42,513 bases of DNA. It comes from VGBO01 sp964453335. GTDB taxonomy: Bacteria; Actinomycetota; Acidimicrobiia; Acidimicrobiales; CAIXPF01. Below, one piece after another: positions 15,777 through 23,568 of the stretch; the first letter of the stretch is position 1, and each line of letters starts with the position of its first letter. The DNA lies in the NCBI GenBank assembly GCA_964453335.1, contig CAYVOK010000020.1, forward strand, positions 1 through 42,513. The letters run 5' to 3'. Below the pieces are notes generated by a model. It saw only the letters and a program-made list of their open reading frames with translations, did no database searches and was not told the DNA's origin. The position numbers and the translations under genes were made by a program.

Positions 15777-15782
15777 AACCTA
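15777..15782 (-). promoter_or_regulatory. -10-like hexamer, leaderless start of carotenoid operon
   Basis: TAGGTT on the minus strand, 6 bases before GTG 15770. It is the only clear promoter-like site for the seven overlapping or closely spaced genes from crtE to the PEBP gene. Confidence 0.55.
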
Positions 15783-15863
15783 CCGGGGTTGCGGTTGCTG
15801 TCCGCCGGGTAGCGCGGAGTGCGACTGCCGCGGTGGCGTCAGGAATCGGAGGATGAGACGACG

Positions 15864-16316
15864 ATGGCTGCGACGAGGACGACGGATGCGGTGCGGGCGC
15901 TGTGGCCGGCACGGCGGTGGTGGACCGACGGCGAGCGCTGGGACCTCATGGCGATGGTGGACGGCATGCTCCCCGGGCTGCGGGAACTGCGGGTCGAGGA
16001 GGAACTGCAGGACGGCATGTACGTCGTGCGGGCCGAGGCGCCGGGCATCGACCCCGCCGTCGACGCCGACGTGACCGTCGACCGGGGGATGGTCCACATC
16101 AGCGTCGAACGTCGACGCGAACACACCGAGGACGGTCGACGCGGGTTCCGCAGCGAGTTCCGCTACGGGGCGTTCACCCGCACCCTCCCGCTGCCGGAGG
16201 GCTGCACGGAGGCGGACGTGACAGCCACCTACCACGACGGCATCCTCGAGGTGCGGGTGCCGACGAGCCCGGCGACGTCGTCGACCGCGGCGAAGGTCTC
16301 GATCACCCGGACGTGA
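15864..16316 (+). CDS. Hsp20/alpha-crystallin family small heat shock protein
   Basis: An ATP-independent holdase-type chaperone of 150 residues. The alpha-crystallin domain spans about residues 50-145: 'LRVEEELQDGMYVVRAEAPG', 'VTVDRGMVHISVERR', 'RSEFRYGAFTRTLPLPEG' and the consensus 'ATYHDGILEVRVP' (A-x-x-x-x-G-x-L). ATG 15864 has GGAGG about 11 bases upstream and matches the family's short N-terminal arm; an in-frame start at 15819 would have no such support. It is divergent from crtE with about 90 bases between the starts. I saw no CIRCE or HAIR-like operator there. Confidence 0.93.
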   Translation: MAATRTTDAVRALWPARRWWTDGERWDLMAMVDGMLPGLRELRVEEELQDGMYVVRAEAPGIDPAVDADVTVDRGMVHISVERRREHTEDGRRGFRSEFRYGAFTRTLPLPEGCTEADVTATYHDGILEVRVPTSPATSSTAAKVSITRT

Positions 16317-16349
16317 TCCGCCCCGGGTTTCCGTGACCGGATGTCGCCC

Positions 16350-16376
16350 TGCGGGATCCCCCCGGCATGGGAGACT
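16350..16376 (+). promoter_or_regulatory. Putative promoter of the ECF sigma fusion gene
   Basis: TGCGGGATCCCCCC (16350-16363) is followed by GAGACT (16371-16376), which lies 6 bases before ATG 16383. The same 14 bases occur at the promoter of the ATP synthase operon. The GAGACT-N6-ATG arrangement recurs at the nitroreductase (CAGACT) and crotonase genes. Assignment is by pattern only. Confidence 0.4.
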
Positions 16377-16382
16377 CCGACG

Positions 16383-17906
16383 ATGCGCACGGCGACCGAC
16401 ACCGATCTGGTACTCGCCGCCCGGTCTGGCGACCGGGCGGCGTTCGCCGCGCTCTACGACCGCTACGCCGACCGGGTCTTCTCGCTGTGCGTGACCCTCA
16501 CCCGGGACCGCGGTGTCGCCGAGGACGCGCTGTCGGAGACCTTCCTGCTCGCGTGGCAGCGGCTCGGCCAGCTCCGCGAGCCCGAGCGTGTGCGTCCCTG
16601 GTTGTTCGCGATCGCGCGGAACCGGGTGGCGCGCCTCGGGGCGAAGGCGTCGGCGAACGAGCCGGTCGACCCGATGGGTGGTGACCTCGAGGCGGCGGCG
16701 GTGGTGGCGTCCGGTGATGTCGCTGCGGACGTCGCGTCGGCCCTCGACGCGTCGACCGAACTCGCACTCGTGTGGGAGGCGGCGGCCGGCCTGAACGACG
16801 CCGAACGTGCCGCGCTCGAGCTGTCCGTCCGCCAGGGCCTCGAGGGGGACGAGCTCGCGGCCGCACTCGGGATGACCCGCCACCACGTGAACGTGACGGT
16901 CGGGCGCATGCGGCAGAACCTCGAGCGGTCGGTCGGGGCGTTGCGTCTGCTACGTCACGACGACGGGTCGTGTCCGACCCTCGTCGCCCTGCTCGACGGC
17001 TACGAGGGTGCGCTCAGCCCGCTGTGGCGGAAGCGGATCGCCCGCCACGCCGACGGCTGCGCGGTCTGCGACGAGCGACGGCGGGCGCCGCGTGCGGTCG
17101 CCGCCTTCCGGGCGTCGCCCGCCCATGCGGCGCCGGCGTCGGCACGGGATGCGATCCTCGGCGCCCTGCCGGTCGATGCGGCCGGGTTGCCGCTCCCGGA
17201 CCGCTCGGCGTTCCGGGCGGGGCGCGACGGGTTCCCGAAGGTGGGGCGGCGTGTCCGCCCGCTCGTCCTCGGCGTGGTGGCCGCCATCGCGGTGCTCGTC
17301 GCCGTTCTCGGGTTCCCGGCCGTCGTCGGTGATGGTCGGTCGCTGTTCGGTGAACGGACGTCGGACGTCGCTGCGCCGCGCCCGGGATCCGACGCAGGCA
17401 GCGAGGCGGCCACCGTCGCTGGCACGACGTCGGGCGGGTCGCCGACCTCGGGCCCCACCGGGTCGTCAGCCGGGTCGTCGTCCACGACGGCCGGCGGATC
17501 GACCACGACGACCGAGCAGTTCGGCACCCGGTCGGGGACCGGGACGGGTTCGTCGACGACGCGGGGCGACACGCTGCCGCCGAAGATCGTGGCGGTGCGA
17601 CTGGCGCACAGCACGATCCGGGCGACCTCGACCGGATGTCCCGTCTCGTCGCGGCCCACCACGACGACGGTGACGATCGACGTGTCCGACGACATGGGCG
17701 TCGTTGCGGGCGATGTCGACGTCTCCGTCGACGGGACGACGTGGCGGTCCCTGCCCGTCACCGTTCAGACGGGGAAGCTCGTCGGCACGCTCGGCCCCTC
17801 GAAGTACGCCGGCTCGATCCGGGTGCGGGTGAACGGGGTTGAGGACGCAGCGGGGAACCGCTCGGCGCCGTGGGGCACGGTCGTGGCCCTGAAGGTCACC
17901 TGCTGA
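16383..17906 (+). CDS. Membrane-anchored ECF sigma factor fused to zinc anti-sigma motif and exterior domain
   Basis: The 507-residue protein begins as a sigma-70 family ECF factor: region 2 at about residues 15-85 ('FAALYDRYADRVFSLC', 'DALSETFLLAWQ', 'RPWLFAIARNRV') and region 4 at about 130-185 ('LNDAERAALELSVRQGL', 'ALGMTRHHVNVTVGRMRQNL'). The same chain then has 'RHADGCAVCDERR' (H222-x3-C226-x2-C229), the zinc anti-sigma motif pattern. A membrane helix follows at about 293-315, then a Ser/Thr/Gly-rich linker (330-396) and a ~110-residue beta-rich exterior domain ending 'GTVVALKVTC' with Cys 419 and 507. ATG 16383 was chosen for its leaderless-type context. Such fused ECFs are known in actinobacteria; signal and target genes are unknown. 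Confidence 0.88.
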   Translation: MRTATDTDLVLAARSGDRAAFAALYDRYADRVFSLCVTLTRDRGVAEDALSETFLLAWQRLGQLREPERVRPWLFAIARNRVARLGAKASANEPVDPMGGDLEAAAVVASGDVAADVASALDASTELALVWEAAAGLNDAERAALELSVRQGLEGDELAAALGMTRHHVNVTVGRMRQNLERSVGALRLLRHDDGSCPTLVALLDGYEGALSPLWRKRIARHADGCAVCDERRRAPRAVAAFRASPAHAAPASARDAILGALPVDAAGLPLPDRSAFRAGRDGFPKVGRRVRPLVLGVVAAIAVLVAVLGFPAVVGDGRSLFGERTSDVAAPRPGSDAGSEAATVAGTTSGGSPTSGPTGSSAGSSSTTAGGSTTTTEQFGTRSGTGTGSSTTRGDTLPPKIVAVRLAHSTIRATSTGCPVSSRPTTTTVTIDVSDDMGVVAGDVDVSVDGTTWRSLPVTVQTGKLVGTLGPSKYAGSIRVRVNGVEDAAGNRSAPWGTVVALKVTC

Positions 17907-17916
17907 AGTGCGGCGG

Positions 17917-17922
17917 TACACT
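17917..17922 (+). promoter_or_regulatory. -10-like hexamer upstream of lipoprotein gene
   Basis: TACACT just after the sigma fusion stop. It would give a leader of about 80 bases before ATG 18011, which has GGGGACG upstream as ribosome binding site. No clear -35 was seen. Confidence 0.4.
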
Positions 17923-18010
17923 CCGTCGATTTCTGTGACCGGAGGCGCCGTCGTCGGATCCACCCGGCAGCAGGGTGCACGGGCACCCGCCGAGACAGGG
18001 GACGACGATC

Positions 18011-18616
18011 ATGCACGCACGACGGACGCTCATCACCGCACTGGCACTCACCGCGCTGCTCGCCACGGCGTGCGGTGGCGACGACGACGGCGAAGGTGCC
18101 GCCGGCGAGGCGGTGCAGGTGGAGTCCACCGAGGTGATGGCGGCGTCGACGACCGCGGTGCCGGCCGGTGGTGCGACCGCGACGAGCGCCGCAGGCGGTG
18201 GTGCCACGGCGACGACCGCTGCTGCGACGCCGACGTCGGCCGGCGCGACCGGCAGCTCGGCGGTCGGATCGACGCCGGGGGGTGCGGCGACGGGCATCAC
18301 CGCGTCGATCACCCAGTCGCGTAGCGGCCAGCAGCTCCGGCTCACCGTCGACGCGAGCGCCGGCACCGTGCTGTCGAGCACGAAGAAGGGCATCCGTCGT
18401 GTGTGCGCCGTCCGGTTCAACGAGTACGGCAGCTCGATCAACGGCAGCGGGACGACGTGCGTCGGTGCACCGGAACAGGCCGTCTACGGCGAGTACACGA
18501 AGGTCTGGACCCAGACCGTCGGATGCGTGACGCACGCCTACAAGCAGATCGACGTGCTCGTCGAGAGCGAGAACGGCGAGATCAAGAAGTTCAAGGTCGC
18601 ATCGCCGGCCTGCTGA
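18011..18616 (+). CDS. Putative lipoprotein of unknown function next to the ECF sigma fusion
   Basis: A 201-residue exported protein. The N-terminus is a signal peptide ending in a lipobox-like 'LLATACGG' with Cys21 as the lipidation site. Residues ~23-95 are an acidic then Ala/Thr/Gly-rich low-complexity linker, like the linker in the preceding sigma fusion. The C-terminal ~105 residues form a compact domain with four cysteines ('RRVCAVRF', 'TTCVGAP', 'VGCVTHA', 'ASPAC'), suggesting two disulfides. I recognise no family. Its place directly after the membrane-anchored sigma factor makes it a candidate sensor partner or target; this is inference. Confidence 0.8.
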   Translation: MHARRTLITALALTALLATACGGDDDGEGAAGEAVQVESTEVMAASTTAVPAGGATATSAAGGGATATTAAATPTSAGATGSSAVGSTPGGAATGITASITQSRSGQQLRLTVDASAGTVLSSTKKGIRRVCAVRFNEYGSSINGSGTTCVGAPEQAVYGEYTKVWTQTVGCVTHAYKQIDVLVESENGEIKKFKVASPAC

Positions 18617-18645
18617 CGCTGGCCCAGCGGTGCCGGGTGGCGGGT

Positions 18646-18657
18646 CGCGGCGCCGCG
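18646..18657. repeat. Perfect 12-bp palindrome between lipoprotein and nitroreductase genes
   Basis: CGCGGCGCCGCG, its own reverse complement, lies 3 bases before the CAGACT hexamer at 18661. It may be an operator or a hairpin after the lipoprotein gene, but in such GC-rich DNA it could arise by chance. Confidence 0.3.
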
Positions 18658-18660
18658 GAG

Positions 18661-18666
18661 CAGACT
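18661..18666 (+). promoter_or_regulatory. -10-like hexamer, possible leaderless start of nitroreductase
   Basis: CAGACT lies 6 bases before ATG 18673. The A2 and T6 positions of a TANNNT -10 are kept, and the spacing equals that of the other leaderless genes in the window. Confidence 0.4.
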
Positions 18667-18672
18667 CCGGTC

Positions 18673-19314
18673 ATGCAGTTCGACCTCGAGCACGTAGACG
18701 CACTCCTGTCGACCACCCGGGCGGTGCGCAAGCGGCTCGACTTCGACCGGCCCGTTCCGGACGACGTGCTCCTCGAGTGCCTGCAGCTCGCCGTGCAGGC
18801 CCCGACCGGGTCGAACCGGCAGAGCTGGCGCTGGCTGGTCGTGCGCGACCAGGCGAAGAAGGACGCGCTGGCCGACCTGTACAGCCGCGCCGGCGGCGAG
18901 TACCTGCGCAGCGCCGCCGAGCAGGCGGACGCGGCGAGCCAGACCGGCCGGGTGCTGGACTCCGCGAACTTCCTGGCGCAGAACCTGGCCCGGGTGCCGG
19001 TCATGGTGATCCCGATGATCATCGGCCGGGTCGACGGCACGACCAACGGTGCTGCCGGGCTGATGGGGTCGATCATGCCGGCCGTGTGGAGTTTCCAGCT
19101 CGCGCTGCGCAGCCGTGGGCTCGGGAGCTGCCTCACGACGCTGCACCTCGGACTCGAGGAAGAGGCGGCCGAGCTGCTCGGCATCCCGCCGCACATGAGT
19201 CAGGCCGGACTCCTGCCGGTCGCGTACACCAAGGGGACGGACTTCAAGCCCGCCGCCCGACCGCCGGTGCAGGAGATCACCTACCTCGACACCTACAAGA
19301 ACCCGATCGCCTGA
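18673..19314 (+). CDS. Nitroreductase family protein
   Basis: An FMN-dependent NAD(P)H oxidoreductase family member of 213 residues. Diagnostic stretches are 'TTRAVRKRLDFDRPVPDDVL' (FMN phosphate contacts), 'AVQAPTGSNRQSWRWLVVRD', 'SIMPAVWSFQLALRSRGLGS' and 'LLGIPPHM'. ATG 18673 fits both the start of homologous sequence and a -10-like hexamer. The physiological substrate is unknown. It is convergent with the monooxygenase gene, with a hairpin between them. Confidence 0.92.
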   Translation: MQFDLEHVDALLSTTRAVRKRLDFDRPVPDDVLLECLQLAVQAPTGSNRQSWRWLVVRDQAKKDALADLYSRAGGEYLRSAAEQADAASQTGRVLDSANFLAQNLARVPVMVIPMIIGRVDGTTNGAAGLMGSIMPAVWSFQLALRSRGLGSCLTTLHLGLEEEAAELLGIPPHMSQAGLLPVAYTKGTDFKPAARPPVQEITYLDTYKNPIA

Positions 19315-19315
19315 A

Positions 19316-19332
19316 CCGGTCGGGTCGACCGG
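19316..19332. terminator. Hairpin between convergent nitroreductase and monooxygenase genes
   Basis: A perfect 7-bp inverted repeat, CCGGTCG and CGACCGG with a 3-base loop, starts 2 bases after the nitroreductase stop and ends 6 bases before the monooxygenase stop. It has no T-run on either strand, so it may be a bidirectional hairpin terminator of the U-less type or an mRNA 3' end protector. Confidence 0.5.
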
Positions 19333-19338
19333 CGTCGC

Positions 19339-20982
19339 TCAGACCGCAGCCGCTGCGGCGCGGTCGGCTGTGCGGCGTGGGGTGAAGGTGAACCCGGTGT
19401 ACCCGTCGTCGGCGATGGCCTCGATGCGGTCGAAGTAGCGGGACCCCATCGTGTGGGCCAGGAACTGCCGGGGCTTCCCGGGGATGTTCGCGCCCGTGTA
19501 CCAGGAGTTCGTCCGCGGGTAGAGCGTCCGGTTCGCGAGGGCGTTGACCTCGTCGTCCCATGCCGCCTCGGCATCGGGGGTGGCGTCGATCGCACCGAAC
19601 CCGTTCGCATCGAGATGGCGGACGGCCGCCTCGATCCAGGCGACGTGCCGTTCCCCGCCGAGGGGCATGGTGTACAGAACGCCCGGGGACTGCGGGCCGT
19701 GGATCATGAACAGGTTCGGGAACCCGGCGACGGACATGCCGAGGTAGGTGTCGAACCGGCCGGCCCACTTCTCGCTCAGCCGCACGCCGTCGACGCCCTG
19801 CGGGTCGATCTGCAGCATCGAACCGCTGACGGCGTCGAAGCCGGTGGCGAGCACCAGCATGTCGATGGGGTGCTCGTCGCGCTCGGTGTGCACGCTCGTC
19901 GCCGTGAACGACGTGATCGGGTCCTCGCGCAGGTCGACGAGCGTGACGTTGTCGCGGTTGTAGGTCTCGAAGTACCCGTTGTCGAGGATGAGCCGCTTCG
20001 TGCCGAACAGGTAGTCGGGGGTGAGTTTGCGGGCGGTCTCGGGGTCGCGGACGATCTCCCGGATCTTGTCGCACACGAAGTCGCCGACCTCACGGTTCAG
20101 CTCCTCATCGGTGAGCACGCCCACGTAGCTGTTGATCGACAGGTGGATGCCGCCCTGCGCCCACAGCTCCTCGTAGCGGGCCCGACGCTCGGCGGGCGTG
20201 TGGTCCGACGCGACGAGGCGGGTCGTCGGGAACGGCCAGCCGCCCCGACGGACCATGGACTCCCGCAGGTTCTCCCAGTCGGCGCGGTACGCCGCGAGCT
20301 CCTCGGGGCGGAGCGGCCGGTTGCGGGCGGGCAGCGCGTACTGCGCGGTGCGCTGGAAGACCGTGACGTGCGCGGCGGTCTTCGCGATCTCGGGGATGGC
20401 CTGCACGCCGGACGACCCGGTGCCGATGACCGCGACACGCTTGCCCTCGAAGGACACCGGTTCGTGCGGCCACCGGCCGGTGTGGTGGATCGGGCCGGTG
20501 AAGTCGTCGATGCCGGGGTAGTCGGGCTTGTTCGCGACGAACAGCGCGCCGGTGGCGCAGACGACGAACTGCGCCGTTGCCCGCGTCCCGCGCCCCGTCT
20601 CGACGGTCCAGCGCTGCTCGTCGTCGTCCCAGCGGGCACCGGTGATGCGCGTGTCGAACTCGAAGTCCTTGCGCAGGTCGAACCGGTCGGCGACGTGCTC
20701 GAGGTAGCGGAGGACGTCGCTGCTCGAGGACTGGGTCTCCGTCCAGTCCCACTCGTCCACGAGTTCCTTCGAGAACGTGTAGCCGTAGAACGGTGCGCTC
20801 GGTGCGTCGACACGGGCACCCGGGTAGCGGTTGTGCCACCACGTGCCGCCCACCCCGCCGGCGCCGTCGAACCCGCGGACCGACATGCCGAGGCCGTCGC
20901 GCAGCCGGAGCAGTGCGTACATGCCGCCGAAGCCGGCGCCGATCACGATGGCGTCGTAGTGCGAGGTCGGTGCATCCGACAT
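19339..20982 (-). CDS. Flavin-containing (type I Baeyer-Villiger-like) monooxygenase
   Basis: An FAD/NADPH enzyme of 547 residues that inserts oxygen next to a carbonyl or oxidises heteroatoms. It shows the first Rossmann motif 'IVIGAGFGGMYALLRL', then 'GGVGGTWWHNRYPGARVD', the Baeyer-Villiger fingerprint 'FTGPIHHTGRWP' (F-x-G-x-x-x-H-x-x-x-W-P), the NADPH motif 'VIGTGSSGVQ' and 'LVLATGFDA'. ATG 20982 has a GGGGGG run upstream and places the first Rossmann motif near the N-terminus; longer in-frame starts run through the tRNA gene. The substrate is not predictable. Confidence 0.93.
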   Translation of the reverse strand: MSDAPTSHYDAIVIGAGFGGMYALLRLRDGLGMSVRGFDGAGGVGGTWWHNRYPGARVDAPSAPFYGYTFSKELVDEWDWTETQSSSSDVLRYLEHVADRFDLRKDFEFDTRITGARWDDDEQRWTVETGRGTRATAQFVVCATGALFVANKPDYPGIDDFTGPIHHTGRWPHEPVSFEGKRVAVIGTGSSGVQAIPEIAKTAAHVTVFQRTAQYALPARNRPLRPEELAAYRADWENLRESMVRRGGWPFPTTRLVASDHTPAERRARYEELWAQGGIHLSINSYVGVLTDEELNREVGDFVCDKIREIVRDPETARKLTPDYLFGTKRLILDNGYFETYNRDNVTLVDLREDPITSFTATSVHTERDEHPIDMLVLATGFDAVSGSMLQIDPQGVDGVRLSEKWAGRFDTYLGMSVAGFPNLFMIHGPQSPGVLYTMPLGGERHVAWIEAAVRHLDANGFGAIDATPDAEAAWDDEVNALANRTLYPRTNSWYTGANIPGKPRQFLAHTMGSRYFDRIEAIADDGYTGFTFTPRRTADRAAAAAV

Positions 20983-21005
20983 CTGCGCCCCCCAGGATCG
21001 TGGAG

Positions 21006-21077
21006 CGCCCTCGACAGGACTCGAACCTGTGCACACGGCTCCGGAGGCCGCTGCTCTATCCGCTGAGCTACGAGGGC
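21006..21077 (-). tRNA. tRNA-Arg (anticodon CCG)
   Basis: The reverse strand folds as a complete 72-base tRNA. The acceptor pairs GCCCTCG with CGAGGGC; the D stem is GCTC/GAGC with loop AGCGGATA. The anticodon stem GCGGC/GCCGT holds loop CTCCGGA, giving anticodon CCG (Arg, reading CGG). The variable loop is short and the T arm is ACAGG-TTCGAGT-CCTGT. CCA is not encoded. It lies between the crotonase and monooxygenase genes on the same strand. CGG is a common Arg codon in this GC-rich window. Confidence 0.95.
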
Positions 21078-21116
21078 TGGGACCAGTCAGCATAGTGCCG
21101 ACCGCTCACGCCCCTC

Positions 21117-21911
21117 TCATTCCTCGACCCAGTCCCGTCCCGCACCGTCGAAGTACGTGCGCCGGGCGAGCTCGGAGTTCCGGGACAGGTTCATGTACCC
21201 GACGGCGATGTGGTCCATGTGCTGCACCGCCCGGAAGTGGGCGAGGGCCTGGGCGGTGATCGAGGCCTTGGTGACCGTCGAGGCCTGCGGGGGCTGCCGG
21301 ACGATCTCCGCTGCGAGACGTTCGGCGGCGGGCACGAGCTCGGCGTCGTCGTCGACCGTCTCGGTCCAGAACCCCATCGCGTCGAGCTGGTGCACGTCGT
21401 AGGTGCGGCCGAGGAGCAGCATCTCCCGCATCCGGACCGGGCCGACGATGCTCATCATCACCGGGAGCGAGTGCCAGGTCAGGTTGAACCCGATGCTGAC
21501 CTCGTTCAGCGTGAGTCGCACCGACGGCCCGCCGATGCGGAAGTCGCAGGCCGCCGGGAACACCCCGCCGCCTCCGATCATGTGCCCGTGACCGAGCGCG
21601 ATGGTGACTGCGTTCAGGTGGAGGAGGGCGTCGTACATGCGCGCCCCCTCCTTCGACCCGATCATGGCCCGCATCGTCGACGCCCGGGGGGACTTGAGAT
21701 CGGCGCCGGAGCAGAAGCTCGGACCGTCGCCCCGGAAGATGACCACTCGCGTCGACGGGTCGCCGTCGAGGTCGAGACAGGCCCGGTGGACGTCTGCGAC
21801 GAGCTGCGCGTTCACGGCGTTGTGCACCTCGGGGCGGTTCAGCACGAGGTGACGGACCGGGCCGTCGCCGTCGATCCGCACGGTTTCGTAGGAGCGCCAG
21901 GTGGTGGTCAT
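21117..21911 (-). CDS. Enoyl-CoA hydratase/isomerase (crotonase) family protein
   Basis: A crotonase-fold acyl-CoA enzyme of 264 residues. Visible are 'VRHLVLNRPEVHNAVNAQLV', the oxyanion-hole region 'FCSGADLKSPRAS' and 'GHGHMIGGGGVFPAACDFRIG', and 'LTLNEVSIGF'. The second classic hydratase Glu (in 'NEVSIG') is present, but the first, normally in G-G-x-x-E-L, is replaced ('GGGGVFPA'). It may therefore be an isomerase, hydrolase or other crotonase rather than a hydratase. ATG 21911 fits the start of the domain and a GAGACT-N6-ATG context. It is divergent from argS. Confidence 0.9.
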   Translation of the reverse strand: MTTTWRSYETVRIDGDGPVRHLVLNRPEVHNAVNAQLVADVHRACLDLDGDPSTRVVIFRGDGPSFCSGADLKSPRASTMRAMIGSKEGARMYDALLHLNAVTIALGHGHMIGGGGVFPAACDFRIGGPSVRLTLNEVSIGFNLTWHSLPVMMSIVGPVRMREMLLLGRTYDVHQLDAMGFWTETVDDDAELVPAAERLAAEIVRQPPQASTVTKASITAQALAHFRAVQHMDHIAVGYMNLSRNSELARRTYFDGAGRDWVEE

Positions 21912-21917
21912 CGGCGC

Positions 21918-21923
21918 AGTCTC
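21918..21923 (-). promoter_or_regulatory. -10-like hexamer, possible leaderless start of crotonase gene
   Basis: GAGACT on the minus strand, 6 bases before ATG 21911. It is identical in sequence and spacing to the hexamer before the ECF sigma fusion. It lies in the 47-base divergent region shared with argS. Confidence 0.4.
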
Positions 21924-21944
21924 CCAGGTGCGGTGCCCTGCGGG

Positions 21945-21950
21945 TAGCGT
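21945..21950 (+). promoter_or_regulatory. -10-like hexamer, leaderless start of argS
   Basis: TAGCGT (context GGTAGCGT) lies 8 bases before GTG 21959, with no ribosome binding site. Confidence 0.6.
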
Positions 21951-21958
21951 GACCGCCC

Positions 21959-23563
21959 GTGATCCGGGACGACCTCGCCGCCGCCGTCGCCGCCGCCGTG
22001 GGCCGCCTCGGGGGCGACCCCTCGGTGCCGGTGCAGCTCGAACGTCCCGCCCGTCGCGAACACGGTGACTGGTCCACCAACGTCGCGCTCGTGTCCGCGA
22101 AGGCCGTCGGACGGCCACCGCGCGACCTCGCCGCCGACCTCGTCGCCGACCTGTCGGCCCGGCCACCCGCGCACGTCGACCGGGTCGAGATCGCCGGCCC
22201 CGGGTTCGTGAACTTCCACCTCGCGCCGACCTGGTTGCACGACGTGCTCCGCACCGTCGTCACGGAGGGACCGGACGGCTACGCCCGCCCCGACCTCGGT
22301 GCCGGACGCCGGGTGAACGTCGAGTTCGTCTCAGCGAACCCGACGGGTCCCCTCCACGCAGGCGGCGGTCGTTGGGCGGCCTACGGCGACGCCCTCGTGA
22401 ACCTGCTGAACCGTTGCGGGTACCGGGCCGACCGGGAGTACTACCTGAACGACCGGGGCGTGCAGATGGGGCTGTTCGGCGCCTCCCTCGCCGCCCGCAA
22501 GGCCGGCGCGGAGCTGCCCGAGGGCGGGTACAAGGGTGGGTACCTCGAGGAGTGGGCGGCGGAGATGCCTGACGACGCCGACCCGGTCGAGTGGGGGTAC
22601 GCCCGGGTCCGTCGTGACCTGCGCGAGACCCTCGACGCGGTCGGCGTGCACTTCGACACCTGGTTCTCGGAGCGGTCCCTCGTGGACGACGGCGCGATCG
22701 ACGCCACGCTCGCGGAGCTCGACGAGCGTGGCGTCACCTACGTCGCCGACGGCGCCACGTGGCTGCGGTCGACGGACTTCGGGGACGACAAGGACCGGGT
22801 GCTCGTCAAGTCCGACGGGGAGTTCACCTACCTCTGCCCCGACATCGCGTACCACCGCGACAAGTTCGCCCGCGGCTACGACCAGGTGATCGACGTGTGG
22901 GGTGCCGACCACCACGGGTACGTCGCCCGGCTCGTCGCCGGTGTGGAGGCGCTCGGCCATCCCCGTGACGCTGTCGAGGTCATCCTCGGCCAGTTGGTGA
23001 CCCTCAAGCGCGACGGCGAGGAGGTCCGCCTCTCGAAGCGGGCGGGCACGATGGTCACGCTCGCCGACGTCGTCGAGGAGGTCGGTGCGGACGCCGCACG
23101 GCTCACGTTCCTGCTGCAGTCCCTCGACACGCGCCAGACCGTCGATCTCGCCGTGATCTCCTCGCAGGCGATGGAGAACCCGGTGTTCTACGTGCAGTAC
23201 GCGCACGCCCGGATCTGCTCCCTCGCCCGCACCGCGGCCGAGGCGGGCGTCACCCGCCGACCGCTCGACGAGGTCGACCTCGGCGTCCTCGTCGGCGAGC
23301 GCGAGCTCGACGTGCTGCGCGTCCTCGCCGAACTCCCCGACACCGTCGCCGGGGCGTGCACCGAGCGCGCGCCACACCGGGTCACGACCTGGGTGCGTGA
23401 GCTCGCCGGCGCCTTCCACGGCTTCTACCACGACTGCCGTGTCCTCGGAGAGGGGGTCACCGACGAGGTCACCCAGGCTCGCCTCTGGCTCGTCGAGTCG
23501 GCTCGGATCGGCCTCGGCATCGGCCTCGACCTCCTCGGCGTGTCCGCGCCCGAGCAGATGTAG
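21959..23563 (+). CDS. argS: Arginyl-tRNA synthetase
   Basis: It charges tRNA-Arg with arginine. The 534-residue product has the N-terminal Arg-specific domain ('VPVQLERPARREHGDWSTNV'), then the HIGH-like region 'VSANPTGPLHAGGGRWAAYG', 'YYLNDRGVQMG', 'ADHHGYVARL' and the KMSKS-like 'VRLSKRAGTMVTLADVV'. The C-terminal DALR anticodon domain contains 'VQYAHARICSLAR'. GTG 21959 follows a leaderless -10. lysA starts 5 bases after its stop, the argS-lysA order common in actinobacteria. A tRNA-Arg gene lies about 900 bases away. Confidence 0.96.
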   Translation: MIRDDLAAAVAAAVGRLGGDPSVPVQLERPARREHGDWSTNVALVSAKAVGRPPRDLAADLVADLSARPPAHVDRVEIAGPGFVNFHLAPTWLHDVLRTVVTEGPDGYARPDLGAGRRVNVEFVSANPTGPLHAGGGRWAAYGDALVNLLNRCGYRADREYYLNDRGVQMGLFGASLAARKAGAELPEGGYKGGYLEEWAAEMPDDADPVEWGYARVRRDLRETLDAVGVHFDTWFSERSLVDDGAIDATLAELDERGVTYVADGATWLRSTDFGDDKDRVLVKSDGEFTYLCPDIAYHRDKFARGYDQVIDVWGADHHGYVARLVAGVEALGHPRDAVEVILGQLVTLKRDGEEVRLSKRAGTMVTLADVVEEVGADAARLTFLLQSLDTRQTVDLAVISSQAMENPVFYVQYAHARICSLARTAAEAGVTRRPLDEVDLGVLVGERELDVLRVLAELPDTVAGACTERAPHRVTTWVRELAGAFHGFYHDCRVLGEGVTDEVTQARLWLVESARIGLGIGLDLLGVSAPEQM

Positions 23564-23568
23564 GCGTC

